Origin: Blasia pusilla
Lineage: Eukaryota; Marchantiophyta; Marchantiopsida; Blasiales
Direction: 5' to 3'
Assembly (NCBI GenBank): GCA_050084515.1
Contig: CM114272.1
Location: forward strand, 56,420,001-56,484,000
Length of the DNA stretch: 64,000 bases
Each line of letters starts with the position of its first letter. Position 1 is the first letter of the stretch. Position numbers and translations under genes: made by a program. Positions 27,840 through 39,690 of the stretch are shown here, one piece after another. The notes under the pieces are model-generated. The model did not search any database. It saw nothing but the letters and a program-made list of their open reading frames with translations, and was not told the origin of the DNA.

Positions 27840-29550
27840 CATTTGTCGGATTCATGATCTGGGAAAGGTACTCTCATTGCAAAGAGAGCACCTAACGGGA
27901 GGTAAAAGACTAGGCCAAGCAAGAAGTGTGAGCTCATCATACTTTGTCGAGAGTAGGAGTCACATCCTTGAGTGAAACACAACGGGAGATGGTAGACAAA
28001 TCCAAGATCTGAAGATGGTGACGATTCTGTGCTTGCAACAGCCTCCTAATCATCGGAATGTGAGCTCAGGGAATCAGACGGAAAATGCATACTTTGCTCT
28101 CATGCATGTACTACTCCAAAGCAGGTCAGTTTTGCAGACTAAAGAAAGTGGCAAGTGTTCCTTGCGTAAGAGCACACAGCATGAGATGAGGAAAGAAATT
28201 CAGAACTCTTCTTTAACTGTTGCTATATTATCTTTGTGTCTTACATCTCTTGCTGTGTGTCCTGATATTTCTCTTCACGCTCTGAGTCAGCAGGTAGACT
28301 GGATTATCAAGTCAAGAAGTTGACTTGAGCTCTTGTGGACATGGGTAAGTGATTCACTTGCATTGTTCTCGTTCTCAACTACAGCTTAGTGGACTTTTGC
28401 GCAATCGATGGGTCCTTCAAAGAATCAGAGATCTCTTCCCTTTCCCAGGCTTCATGCAGTAGTGTTGTCTCCTCTCTTGGGTGCATGACTAGGATTTCTA
28501 GAGACACGGTTGACGAATTTGAAAGGGACCTGGATGAACTCGATTCACTGGTTTTGATTGTTGCGTAAGCTGCTTCAACCTTCGAGTGATGTTGATTTGG
28601 ATGGCGAGGATTGTAATAAGAAAACAATCATAACAGAAACTTATGAGCTGCAAATCGATTAACAGTGGCTGCGGTGTGAATCGTGGACACAGACGTACCT
28701 TACAGTAGCCCAGGCGGTATTGAAGGAGCGACGTAGCTCCCAGAACCGATTTGTAAGTTCGGATCCTGCAAGGTGAGCTAGAAACGAGCGTCACACCTAG
28801 GTTGTTGGTTTTGTTCTACATACTGGAAGTTTGGACAGCCTTTCACACCCTTTTACATTCTGTGGCTGTTCTCCGTCTGATGTAAAGTAGATTATCATAT
28901 TCCCATGCATTGTGGTTAGTTATAGAATTCTATCATCCACTGAACCAACCCAAGAAACACTGTCTGGGTTCCACAACACGACGAAATGAATATGTCCGAC
29001 CAAAGATGCAAGGATGAACAAGGCAAGTAGATGATATCCTACATCTTCCAACTCTACAATGGAAGACCTTTTGACTATTTTCCCGTTTAGTAATCTTCCA
29101 ACTTCATGGTTACAGCACCAATTCAAAGCCGTTAAGTGAGACTCCTCTGACTTCATGAGCCATATGGACTCTTGTAACTCACTGAAAACCACTTTAAACG
29201 CATTCAAAGTTAGTTAACGTGTGTCCAACTCAAGTGACAACAGTTCTTGGTACTGGAGACCCATCCAATCCCCAAATCCTGTCCAGCCATAGAATAGTGC
29301 CACTCCTACTTCTCGTGCAGTCAAGTTAGTATCTCCAGATGAAATCCTAGCCTCGTGGATTGATGCATATCCAAATTTCAAGTGGGGCCTAATAGAGAAT
29401 GTGCCCCACAGGAGACACCCATTAGCCCTCCAAGTGCTTTTGTTCTAGCGAATCAATCAGTAGTCAAAGCCCAAATTCCCTCCCGAGCTTGGATACACTT
29501 TCATGAGGATGAGAACTTCCCTGCCGGCTGAACCTGGGGAGGTAGGAGTA
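27840..29550. other. Intergenic DNA with weak ORFs
   Basis: No convincing gene. The longest protein-like stretch is minus strand 29207-28920 (VFSELQESIWLMKSEESHLT, LNWCCNHEVGRLLNGKIVKR), 95 codons, unrecognised. A short 18-bp CTCATGAAGTTT-type similarity is not significant. Nothing else is seen. Confidence 0.35.
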
Positions 29551-29559
29551 TAGGATAGC

Positions 29560-30010
29560 AACTACCTCTACTCTCATTCAGTTGTGCCAGTCTCAGCATT
29601 ACGACCATAACCCCGCTCTCTGGGGTTGGACAACGCAAGAGACAGTCTAGACCACGAGGGAGAAGGCCTTTTTCTCGTTTAGGAAGAAGCGTTTCATTGT
29701 CCACGGGGACCCAAATGAGCCGAGAAAGAGAGAGAGACTGTACTCATTAAGTAGTGCCTGTCGTAGCCTTGCGACCATAGACCCCGCGCCCTGGTTGGAC
29801 GGTGCTTAAGAGAAAGAGAATGAATAGATTTGTTGTCCGCGGGGACCCGTAGCTCTGCAAATGGTCAACAGCAGTTTGAAAAGAAAGCTCCATCATCGAG
29901 AACAGAGCGACTGCACTCATTTAAGTAGTGAGTGAGAGACAGACAGACTGTACCCATCAAGTAATGTTTGTCGTAGCCTTGCGACCCTAGATCCCAGGGC
30001 AAGGTCTGGA
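29560..30010. repeat. Dispersed repeat, three copies
   Basis: A unit reading ATTAAGTAGTGCCTGTCGTA, then GCCTTGCGACCATAGACCCC and CTGGTTGGAC occurs near 29742. Relatives lie near 29575 (AGCATTACGACCATAACCCC) and 29951 (GTCGTAGCCTTGCGACCCTA). A fourth is at 48437-48495, and a partial one near 48312. Unit length and class are unclear; it may be a short interspersed element. Confidence 0.55.
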
Positions 30011-30014
30011 ATTA

Positions 30015-31230
30015 TTAGGCAGACAGAAGCGGAGGTGAACTGAACTGCTAGGATGTGGTGAAGCAGCTCCGATTTTAAACAGGACACACGACAGCAAAAT
30101 GGGCGAGACTAATCAAAGAGGAAAGACGAAACGATTGTCACAAATGAAAAGCTCATCATGTCTACACACTCTATGCCAGTAAAGTACTACACTTCGTTGT
30201 GCTTCTCTTCAATGCATCTTCCCCGCCTTGCATCCATCCATCAATCAATCAATCACCCTTTCAATTCAGCTCTTCTTCTTGCCACTTACACCCATGTTAA
30301 TATCTATTGCAACCTTCTTCCACACTGGTTATGACCTTACCCTCAAGTTGATTCATGGATCACTCGATTCTCCTCCAGGCAGCCCCAATTCCAACCACAG
30401 CTGCAGCCATATAGCAACTCCTTCCTCTTCCTTCCAATCTGCCAACCACACCTCATCCTCCATCGAAGGTGAAATCTGCATACCTTGTACCACCACTTTC
30501 AACCGGTTCACAAGACAGCCACAAAGTCTCTACAAACCAAGCTCTCCACCTCCCACTCATCAGCACCACTTTTGGAATCCACGGATGAGTAGCATGGCAT
30601 TCCATCTCCCACTCGGTGACATGTTCTTGACAAATCCTTAAGAGATTGCGAAATTTTGATGGGTCCTGATTGAAATGGGCGTCCCTTCTTCTTGAGGTGT
30701 TGCAATTGGGGTTTTCGCTTTGAATACTCATCCATACTCTCCTCACTCAATTGCACCCGCACCCTCAAGGTCAATTCTGATCTTGAGGGTGACTCATATT
30801 TTCCTACATTTGGAGCTCTACATGGTGCTTCAAAGATAAAATTAAGGGCATGAATAAGTCAGTATGGGTTTAGTTTAAGATATGCTAACTAAGGGTTTGG
30901 AGAAGGCTAATACAGTAGGAGAAATGGGCGGAAAAATATGATGAGCACACGAGAAATTAATTGAGGAGATGTGATGGCTTCATCTCACATCCATCCGATC
31001 CGGAATAATTAATTGGGGAGATGTGATGACTTCATCTCTCATCCATCGTGATGGACAGTGGAGAAGCTCAAATCCAGCAGTTGAAAAGGCTGCAGAATCA
31101 CTTGCATTATACAACCTTTGCACTCAAAATTGCCTACTAGTGAGGGCCGTAAAAAAGATGGAGGAATACATCAGAATTACAAGGGTGGACTCAAAGAGTT
31201 AGTAAACATACACCCACACCATGTCCCGAG
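30015..31230. other. Intergenic DNA, no gene seen
   Basis: Only low-complexity open frames (for example Ser/Pro-rich 30228-30641). A 60-bp direct repeat around GGAGATGTGATGGCTTCATCTC (30965) and GGAGATGTGATGACTTCATCTC (31017) is present, each holding a small ATGAAGTC-type word. Confidence 0.4.
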
Positions 31231-31239
31231 AGTCGGGGG

Positions 31240-31970
31240 AAATACATGCAATACTCATAAGAGGGTTATCTTGCACATAATCTACGCTATTATCTATTAT
31301 TTATATCTACACAACAAATGTCGTCGATCTTCTCAACACACAAATAGATTTGTATACACCATTTTTGCCTATTTTTGGGTTTAGGGGGAGGAGTCATTTT
31401 GGCTTTTCCCAAGGGTGTAAAATATGGAGATATAGCTTTCACTAGTCATCTTTCTCATATTGAGTTTTGGTGCACTTATCGTTTGAGGGTTTGGTAGGAG
31501 CTTGAGTATTAGAGTCCAGATTCCCTTATGGTTGAGGGTCGATGTAAATTGATAATTATAGGGTGTTGATATATATACGTGTGTATCTTTATATGTCAGT
31601 ATAAGGCACACAAGTTATCGCTGATGATTGACTCGATCAACAAATGACCTTGCTCAAAATAGAAAAATAAAGAGATTGTTCAAAACAACAACCTTGATGC
31701 AACAAAATTGTCACCAACCTGATCAAATCATTCAAAACAGAGTTATGTTCAAACATTTTGCGAACTCCCTACGCTTATCAACTATATCAACATAGTAGGT
31801 GGAAGTAACTCGAGTCTCGAACAACCTGACTCTATGTGTTGGCCAACAATAATGTGATAATTGTGGTCCATTTTCACATTGCTACATAATCTATATCCAT
31901 GTTCTCATCCACACAACAAACACCTTAGATCTTCCCAACATATGGATAGATCCATTCACACATAAAAAAA
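31240..31970. repeat. Decayed LTR-like fragments
   Basis: Sequence at 31375-31600 (CCAAGGGTGTAAAATATGG, GGTTTGGTAGGAGCTTGAG, TTGATAATTATA) is a diverged copy of 36800-36990 (CCAAAGGGTATAAAAGATAC, GGTTGGTAGGAGCTCGAG, TCGATAATTATA). The words CTACACAACAAATGTCGTCG / GATCTTCTCAACA at 31300 and CCACACAACAAACACCTTAG / GATCTTCCCAACA at 31910 recur inverted at 37080-37150. These are LTR/leader pieces of Ty3-type elements. Confidence 0.55.
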
Positions 31971-32550
31971 AAATCCACACCTACACACCAAGACCACACA
32001 ATCGTCCCCCAAACTAGCAATTGGCAATCGGGTCTCCTAATTCTAAGTAGCACACATCACATCCGTATAATATAATTTACTACTTTTTATACACATCTAG
32101 GACACACCACATCTTATGGGAACCATCTCAAAAGAAGGAATGGGTATGACATATGATAACCTCTATAACAACCATTACAAACCAACATAGAGGTTGTGTC
32201 CCTAACAAATCCAAAAAATATATACCTCAAGCCCGTACGTATTAGTACCAACATAGGAATCCAAGCTCATGGGCATAACTCTACAAAACATCTCTACCCT
32301 CTAATTAAGAATATGCTTGTACCCACACATTCGTCATCAAGATCCCATACCTCTATCATGTCACAATGAATACATTTATGAAATTCTAGCTCTCTCCCAT
32401 AGAGCAAAGAAAGAATGAAAATGACACCAAGAATGTCTACCACTTGAAGCAATATCCCATAGTCAACTATGGTAACTAAAGGTCTCACTCTCTCAAATAT
32501 CCCCATTGCAACCTATTTGTGGGTAACCCTACGATCATCGTAAATATTAC
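31971..32550. other. Decayed internal retroelement DNA
   Basis: Between LTR-like fragments and the integrase remnant; no readable domain remains. Probably the 3' part of the minus-strand Ty3 element. Confidence 0.35.
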
Positions 32551-32559
32551 TCTCTTTGA

Positions 32560-33290
32560 GAACCCATCCACCTCAAGATGATCCCTATATCTAGTACGGT
32601 GTTCTATTAGCACTTGATACATTAACTTGAAACCCTCCTCTAAACTCGATACTCTTGTCCATCAATAGTGCATCATAATAACTGAATTACCATGTAAGCC
32701 ATTCCCTCACTTGCTTAGTCCGATAGTGCCACCAACTCAATCCACTTGGAGAAATGCTCCACCATGACCAAAACATACCTATAATGATACCCTATCAAAG
32801 CAAACATCCTGAAAAATCTAAACTCCATTGATAACCTAATCTAATTATCAATAAAAGATCCAATTGGGAAAGGGGCGCATTGAAGGATGCTTGCCTCCTC
32901 ATTGACCTCCAAATCTGAAGACTCACCCTCTAACCTCTCTATTTGAATCACTACATATCGTCGAGGTGCCATAGTCAACCAACATACGAGACAAAGTCTA
33001 TTTTTTAGTCCAACATGGGTTATGAATCAACTTATTTTCATCCTAACTTAGCCAACCTGACCTATGAAATACCTAAAACTCGTACTTGTGTATTAATAGA
33101 GCCCACTTGGCAAGCTTCCTCGTAAGCTTTTCAGACTCTATTAACTAGTTGAACGATTGGTGATGAATGATGAGTATAAAAGCGTTTCTAAATAGATAGC
33201 ATTTGAAGTGTGTCATGGCCCACACTACAACCACACATTCTCCCTTGCAACAGTTATCTTTTATCTCTACAATTATTACTAAATTTCATG
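32560..33290 (-). pseudogene. Ty3/gypsy RNase H and integrase remnants
   Basis: At 33280-33000 the minus strand reads WAMTHFKCYLFRNAFILIIH then LIESEKLTRKLAKWALLIHK, with stops, matching the RNase H of the 0.2-0.7 kb element. At 32830-32560 it reads LDFSG, YRYVLVMVEHFSKWIELVAL, matching its integrase core. The order on the strand is correct, with about 170 bases between the two remnants instead of about 600. This is an old, heavily mutated relative of the same family. Confidence 0.75.
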
Positions 33291-33369
33291 CAATTTTACG
33301 AGTGCCAATAACTGCAAATTAGTGAAAACATAGTGGCAACACAGTGCGAGACAGCCGCAACTGTGTCAA

Positions 33370-33935
33370 CTATGTTGTACGCACACATATCGCTGCACAA
33401 TATACATCATTATCACAGAATACACATACAAACACGTACAATCCCATGCTTACTCATGGCACCCAAACAACAATACGATAAGTACCAAAATATCTCCAAT
33501 AAAATAAGGTCAAATCTCTCTCACAACACCATAGCTCTCACATATGTGTACTCTCACATGTCTCTTTCAATGTCAAACCAACTCCCCTAATGAGAGGCTT
33601 GGGTTACACTCACAAGGCAAGGGATCATAGTTCCGCCGCCTTGTGCCAAGAGGTTCAACAAAGAGAGAATGAGCTCTCAAGCTCTCTCTCCTTGAGGTAT
33701 ATCACTCCCCTCTCCCAAGCTCTATCCATGGTAACATATGCTCCCAAGTCACCTCCTTGGCTCTTGACCTAATGTAGGAGATCAAGGATCACTTCCAAAA
33801 ATGTAAAGTCGACCATATACTCAAAATGGTACTTACCTAAAATAATAATTTGCTCAATATAGCTCCAAATGAGCCCAAACAAAGGGGAATCCTCCTCTCT
33901 CAAGTTTCACGGGGCCTTAACAAGTCATCCTCTCT
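33370..33935 (-). repeat. LTR-derived sequence, inverted relative to 2.45-3.22 kb
   Basis: Reverse complement of the LTR-like repeat at 2645-3215: CTCCAAATGAGCCCAAAC (33867), GGCTCTTGACCTAATGTAGG (33760), GGTTCAACAAAGAGAGAATG (33652), TACCAAAATATCTCC (33483). As in the first copy, an LTR end runs on into another LTR start. It abuts the gag remnant at about 33920 without leader sequence, so a deletion joined them. Confidence 0.75.
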
Positions 33936-34300
33936 AGTGCAATGGCTCCAATACGAGTGACCCCTCCTAAAACATCACTAGTGGAAGAGAAAGTAGCCTC
34001 TCTTGACTCCTCCTCCTCATCTAGGAACGGCTCCGTCCATGACACATAGTGTGGGTCATAGTAGAGTCGCCATGCCTCAATCTCTAGGGCATATCTGTGG
34101 GAGAACTCATGATAATCATCCATTGGTGCCCCCTCTAGGTGCTGGAACATTTCGTTCCATGTTATAAATAGGTTGAACTCTCTAGAGTTCCTAGCCGGCT
34201 GTGAGTCACACCGACTCCTAAACTCCATAATGAAGTTTTGCAACTCTATTGTGCCTATAGCACCCGAAAATCTATGTAGTCCTCTATCCCGATCGTCCAT
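33917..34300 (-). pseudogene. Gag fragment of Ty3/gypsy element
   Basis: The minus strand reads HRFSGAIGTIELQNFIMEFR, then LFITWNEMFQHLEGAPMDDY and HEFSHRYALEIEAWRLYYDP. It is clearly related to the gag N-terminus at 19.3 kb and to the decayed one at 62.2 kb. It ends at the LTR junction near 33920. Confidence 0.75.
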
Positions 34301-35610
34301 CTCATACGCCCAACTGGTAGGACTACTCAGTGTGTGCTACGAATTACTAACACATTCCTCAACACTCTCCCCCTCGTTTGAAGACGACAGAGAAGAAGAT
34401 CAAGGTGGTCTCTCATGTCGAGACCCTCGAAACCTTGCACCACTCCGAGTAAACCCTCTAGAGCTACTCTCAAGTCCACCACCTCGTCTCTCAAAGTCCC
34501 GAAAGGACACTATGATGACCCTTGTGCCCCTCTCTCACGATCACTCTCTACCTCGCGTGTAATCATTCAATCTAACATGCGGCACTCAATCTACACTCTC
34601 TCACTAAGACGTGTGTTGTGCGGCAACAAGCGGCGTGGTGCGGCAATCGGCTACCGTCCTATCATCTCATCGACAAGACATATCCTCAACTTTGGACATC
34701 CTACACATGTCTATGTCCCTTAAACCCATAGATGAATGATGCTCTCAACATCTGCACGAAACCCAATATCCTGAAGTAACTCCCCAATGCCCGGAATTCC
34801 CTCACACGTGTAGGATAAACGGAACAGAATGGGTAACCTAAACAAATGTTGATGTCGCTCCTTGGCAACTACAAATCTTGACCCCAACTCGGTCGTGAAG
34901 ACAACTCCTCCAATCAACAAGTCGTACTCCTCTAGTATTTACGCTGCTCAAACCTCCTCAGTGTATGGTGCGGATCCAACGGTACGGTGCGGCACAAAAT
35001 GGCTACAAAATGGCATGGCACTCGATAATGGGATGCGGCACTCCATGGCATACCCTCCTCAATCAGCAATACACACACTTTGCTCCTTAGTGAAGGAGCG
35101 GCTTCACGAGAGAGACGGTGCGGTGCGGCCACGACCGGGACAGCGCGGTAATTGGCGGCACGTTGCGGCTACATGCATCACGGCACAGTACTCAATCGTC
35201 GTCGAGCGGCTACCAATCACAACATAATAAAATGAAATGAAATCTCAAACACCATAACCCGAGGTCACTTGCTATCACTAGTTGATGATGAAACTATGAT
35301 GACGGTGGTGGCCACAACAAAGTACGTGGTGGCGGCGCAAGTCAAAGGATCAATGGTTGTCGTGGAAGACCGTCCACTCCATAGTGGCAGAAATGGCAAC
35401 GAACGGCGATAGTGGACCGTTGATGGTGATGGTTGACCATTTATGGCAACGGAGATGGCGACGGCTGCCGCGCTGGCGGCGGCTGGTTTAGGGTTTGAAC
35501 AATTTTACCCTAAAAATCGAATAGCAATGGCAATTTTTCAAGATTAACCGTAACTTTTTTCTCACACGTCCAAATTGCACACTGTCTATTGCACAGCGTG
35601 TATAGCTTCA
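34301..35610 (-). pseudogene. Upstream gag and leader region of the same element, decayed
   Basis: Continues from the gag fragment without readable domains. A GC-rich stretch at 34960-35200 holds many GTGCGGCA words (for example GGTGCGGATCCAACGGTACGG). The homologous stretch at 62.3-62.8 kb shares CGAAAGGACACTATGATG-like (34499) and GAAAGGACATCGTGTTG-like (62463) landmarks. Confidence 0.5.
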
Positions 35611-35619
35611 AGATCTACA

Positions 35620-35812
35620 AAAATAGTAAGTTCCTCAATATGGCTCCAAATGAGCCCAAACGAAGGGGAAATCTGCTCTCTTAGGTTTCTTAGGGCTTCA
35701 ACAGGTCATCCTCGGCCTCCTGATCCTGCTCTCCACTACTCACAAAGGCGCTCTACTAGATCTCACTGATCTATCCTAAAAGACGTGACAACTACAATAT
35801 AGTTGCACAAGG
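35620..35812 (-). repeat. LTR fragment
   Basis: Reverse complement of 2573-2735: CTCCAAATGAGCCCAAACG (35645), CTCTACTAGATCTCACTGAT (35752), CTATCCTAAAAGACGTGACA (35773). This is the second minus-strand copy of that LTR family here. Confidence 0.8.
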
Positions 35813-36780
35813 TTAATTTTGAGTCGTGACCTAGTCAAAGCTTTGAAGTTCTATTTTATTACTCTTGCAAGGCACTTGCAAAGACTTGCAAATAACCTAC
35901 AACACAACCACTTGATACTTACACTTGGCTTGCAAAGAGTAGATAACATGTGAGTCTATGCAGTCCCAAATAAGTTGCACAAAGGCAATTGCAACATAGT
36001 GGCAACACAATTGCAAAATAGTGGGTTTTTAAATCCTTTTTTTCTCCTCTTTTCTGCACTGTTTGGACTCTTTTTTGGGATTTGACTCCTTCCAATTGTT
36101 TCTTACAGATGGATTTTTTCCCTCTGTCATTTCCAAAAAAATTCAAAGAAAATGAACTTCATTCATCTACACATCCCTTAACATAAGAGAAAACTTCCAT
36201 CCACAAAAAATTACAGTTAGCTCCAATATAGAAAGAAAGTAGTTGCAAAGTAAGGAATTAGAGAAGCGTAGGAAAGTTAGGAGGAAAAGTGAAAATGGAG
36301 TGGATTGGTGGCAAAAGGGTTCTTGCATGATTGGGCTTATATGATTGGAATGTGGAACGTAAAGAATGAGAGTGTCATAAATTTATCTTAAATTATTTTT
36401 GGAAAATCAGAGCTTTTATAAAATTAGGAAAATCAAAATTTTGCAAATGCGTGGCGAGTCACACTCGTAATATTGTCGCAAATTTGCGAATCCAACGCAA
36501 GTTTGTTGCAACTCCATTGGGAACCAATTGTGATTCATTGCGACTACATTGTGAGTGTGTCATAATGGAACTTCAGAGCAACGTTGGAGCCACAAACTAT
36601 GAGTTGCAGAAGCACGATGAAAGATTTTTATAATTTATCGTGACAATAGTGTATGGAGTAAATGGGTTGTTCGGGCATAAGTTTATCTTGATTGGTCGAA
36701 TGAGGTTGGCTACAATTCAGTTGCGTCGGGATGATTGCTTCCAATAATAACCTTGTGTTATTGTGTGACTTGTGTATGCA
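35813..36780. other. Intergenic DNA, no gene seen
   Basis: AT-rich, with recurrent TTGCAA/GTTGCA words but no readable gene. Confidence 0.35.
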
Positions 36781-36784
36781 TGTT

Positions 36785-37200
36785 ACCATTTCTTGCTATT
36801 TTTGGGGAAAGGGCTATTTTTGCTCTTCCAAAGGGTATAAAAGATACAGAGATGGATTTCACTAATCATCTCTCTCCATCTTTCTCATGTTAAGCCTTTG
36901 CGACACTCATCCTTTTAGGGTTGGTAGGAGCTCGAGTATTAAAGTTTGGATTCCCACATGACGGAGGATGGACGTGGTTCGATAATTATATATAGATTCA
37001 AGAGTGAATTTTTGGCCGTTTGAGCTTGTCTTATGTTGATATTATTTGACAACCATGATTTGTGCACATGCAAAAATCTATTCGTATGTTGGGAAGATCC
37101 ACGATGTTTGTTATGTGGATGTGAACAACGATATAGATTGTATAGCGATGTGTAAACCCACGATAGAACAAATGATTTCACATTTAAAAAAATTGGATGG
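36785..37200. repeat. Decayed LTR-like fragment
   Basis: Diverged partner of 31375-31600. It includes GGGTATAAAAGATACAGAG, a TATA-like U3/R boundary, then GGTAGGAGCTCGAGTATTAA. The tail at 37070-37160 is inverted relative to copies at 31300 and 31910. Confidence 0.5.
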
Positions 37201-37604
37201 GAGGAAAATGAGTGCATTCCTTACCCTAAATTATACCAATACTAATACACGACTGAAATCATGTATTTGAGGCATTGCTTTGTGCATGGCACAAGCTTGT
37301 GGGATACATGGAGTATTATAGTGTCCTTACATATCATGCTTTTTTTGAAAAAATGGTTTTCTCCCTATCCTATAGCTAGTTCTATATGTCCCTAATTTCT
37401 TGTTGTCCAAACGTCATGTGTCAATAATTGGAGGTGGTGGAAAAATCAAGAAGGTGTCCTCTAATAAAGATATGAGTGACTAGAGAAGATAAGAGGATAA
37501 ACGAAAGTCATACCTACCATAATAAATAATAGTTAGAAGATAAAATAAAAATGGAAACATATAGACCATAAAAAGCATGATTGGGAAATATATAACTTGA
37601 TATA

Positions 37605-37837
37605 TCTATCTACATTATTATTGGAGATTGCCTTCTTCATTCGCAAACACCTCATTGTTTGACATGTGGCAACTGGGCAGCAAGAAAATATTTCACATGT
37701 TCCGGGCAGCAAAATTTTTTTTGGAATTTGTATAACATCATTAGTCCTTTCACTCGCGTCTCTTCCTTTCACGATCCGGAGGACTGACTACTCAAATACT
37801 TTTTTATTTCCCGTGCATCGCACAGGCACCTTACTAG
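37605..37837 (+). mobile_element. Short non-autonomous Helitron
   Basis: The 5' end is TCTATCTACATTATTATTGG (start 37605 or 37609). Near the 3' end a hairpin (CCCGTGC-ATC-GCACAGG, 37810-37826) is followed 7 bases later by the terminal CTAG at 37834-37837. The base before is A and after is T, the expected A^T insertion. No coding capacity. Confidence 0.8.
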
Positions 37838-38351
37838 TTAGTATATATATCTATATCTATATATTTATATTTATATTTATAGGAAAACAACACTCATGAA
37901 CCCAAATTACATGACTACTACTTGGCATGCTCGTGACATGCATGAACAAAAGTTCTCCTTATCCTCTTATTTTCATCATTTGGATGGATGGAAAACCATT
38001 CATCCAAATGATCCCACCTCTTAATTTTTGGGGAAAAGGAATCCTCTCATTTAAAAATGAAAAGAAACATTCTTCTTCTTCCTTCATTGGGAAAAAAGTT
38101 CTAATTCACAACCTTTCCGTTTGGAAATAAAACTTTCATCCCCTTCCTTCTTCCCTTTTAATTTCTTGGATACTAAATTTTTATTAGTCATTTTGATAAA
38201 AATTCATGCTTTTATTAAATTATCTAAATTATTATATAAGAATATACTTTTAATTTTTTAACACCTTTCCTCCTATTACTTCACAAATTTGATTATGAAA
38301 TATGTCTTTTGTTGCTTAGTAATTTAAGTAATGGCAAAAGACACATCTATA

Positions 38352-39050
38352 TCTATATTATTATAATTGGAGAATGCCCCTCCATTTTTCAAACTCTTCT
38401 CTTCTTGACACATGACCCTCTTAGCCAATAGGATTGCTAAATCTCTTCACCAAAAAAATCTTTCAAAATTGATTAAAAAAATTCTATAATAAATTTGGGA
38501 GTTAATTATATATTAATGATTTAAAAATTGGTTATTAAGTTAATCACGCATCCTATAATAGATAATATATTTGATCTTTTACATTATTAATAGCGAGCGC
38601 CCCTTCATTTTGCAAACTTCTATCCTCTCAACACTTGGCATTCTTAGCCAATAGGATTATTCGCCTTCTAAGCAAATAAGATCCCTCCAAATTGATATAA
38701 AATGGGACTTGACCATTTTTTAGGGTTAATTATCATGAGTATGATGTGTGTACCAAGCACGAGCGAGGGGGGGGGGGGTTTCTTGGCGCCCCTTAAGCCA
38801 TTCAGCCTCTTAACTTAATTAGATCTTAAATTTGATACTTTTCAATAGTAGAAGAGCTTTCAAAGGACAAGTTTCAACATTGGAGGAGGATTTTTCTAAC
38901 CCCATCCTTTGTTAATAGTATAGATTGTGGAAGGTAATGCAAAATTACACAAGTATATATATTATTGAAGAGTGTTCGTTTATTTTTCAAACTCTTCTTT
39001 TCTTGACACATGGCACTCTCAATAAGATCAATCAAATTTTAAGCCATTAG
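38352..39050. repeat. Cluster of Helitron 5'-end relatives
   Basis: At 38352 TCTATATTATTATAATTGGA then GAATGCCCCTCCATTTTTCA and CTTGACACATGACCCTC. Diverged copies start near 38577 (ACATTATTAATAGCGAGCGC) and 38955 (TATATATTATTGAAGAGTG). A minus-strand 5'-type end (TCTATACTATTAACAAAGG) ends at 38924. 3' hairpin-CTAG ends were not found for these, so they are partial or nested. Confidence 0.5.
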
Positions 39051-39054
39051 GATC

Positions 39055-39690
39055 ACAAAAAATTAATCTAAAATTTTACATAAATTTATCAAATTTTAAT
39101 CATTTATTAAAAATAATACTTATTAAAGATAAAGATCCTTTTAAAAAAATCATGTAGCCTATCCAAATGTCCTTGTAATTAGTTTCTACCCACACCTCTC
39201 GAAGGACTTCACTATTTCTTCACCCACATAAGTTCACTAATAATTCACCACTCGCAATCTCTACCCCTCTCTCACAGGTTGACCGCGGAAGGACGACTTA
39301 TGCAAATTTTTATTCTCCAACTTCAAATCCACAATTGGAACTCATATCATATCTTCTAGAATCCCATAAATTACACATAGTGACACATGTTCTCTAAGGG
39401 CTCCCATGATGTGTCACATGCCATTTTGAGAGAAAGGATATAATTAAAAATATAACATTAAAAAATTAAATACATGTAATCAAAAGAGAATGAATTTTGA
39501 ACACTCTTTACTTCCTTTTTGCATTGACACATGTAATGAAAATATCCGAAATATCTTAAGAAGTCTTGAGATGAAATGCATACGCGCCGGTAATATGTTA
39601 GTATCTTCCTATTAATAGAAAATGCCAAGTTTAAGAAAAAAATTTGCTTATAAAATAAAAAAATAGATTATAAAAGAGAGATCGACGTAC
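39055..39690. other. AT-rich intergenic DNA, no gene seen
   Basis: No readable gene. A degenerate 3'-Helitron-like segment (ATACGCGCCGGTAATATGTTAGTA) is near 39580. Confidence 0.35.

Noticed and set aside
28735-28790. tRNA-like B box (AAGTTCGGATCCTGC)
   Set aside because: No matching A box or cloverleaf could be drawn around it.
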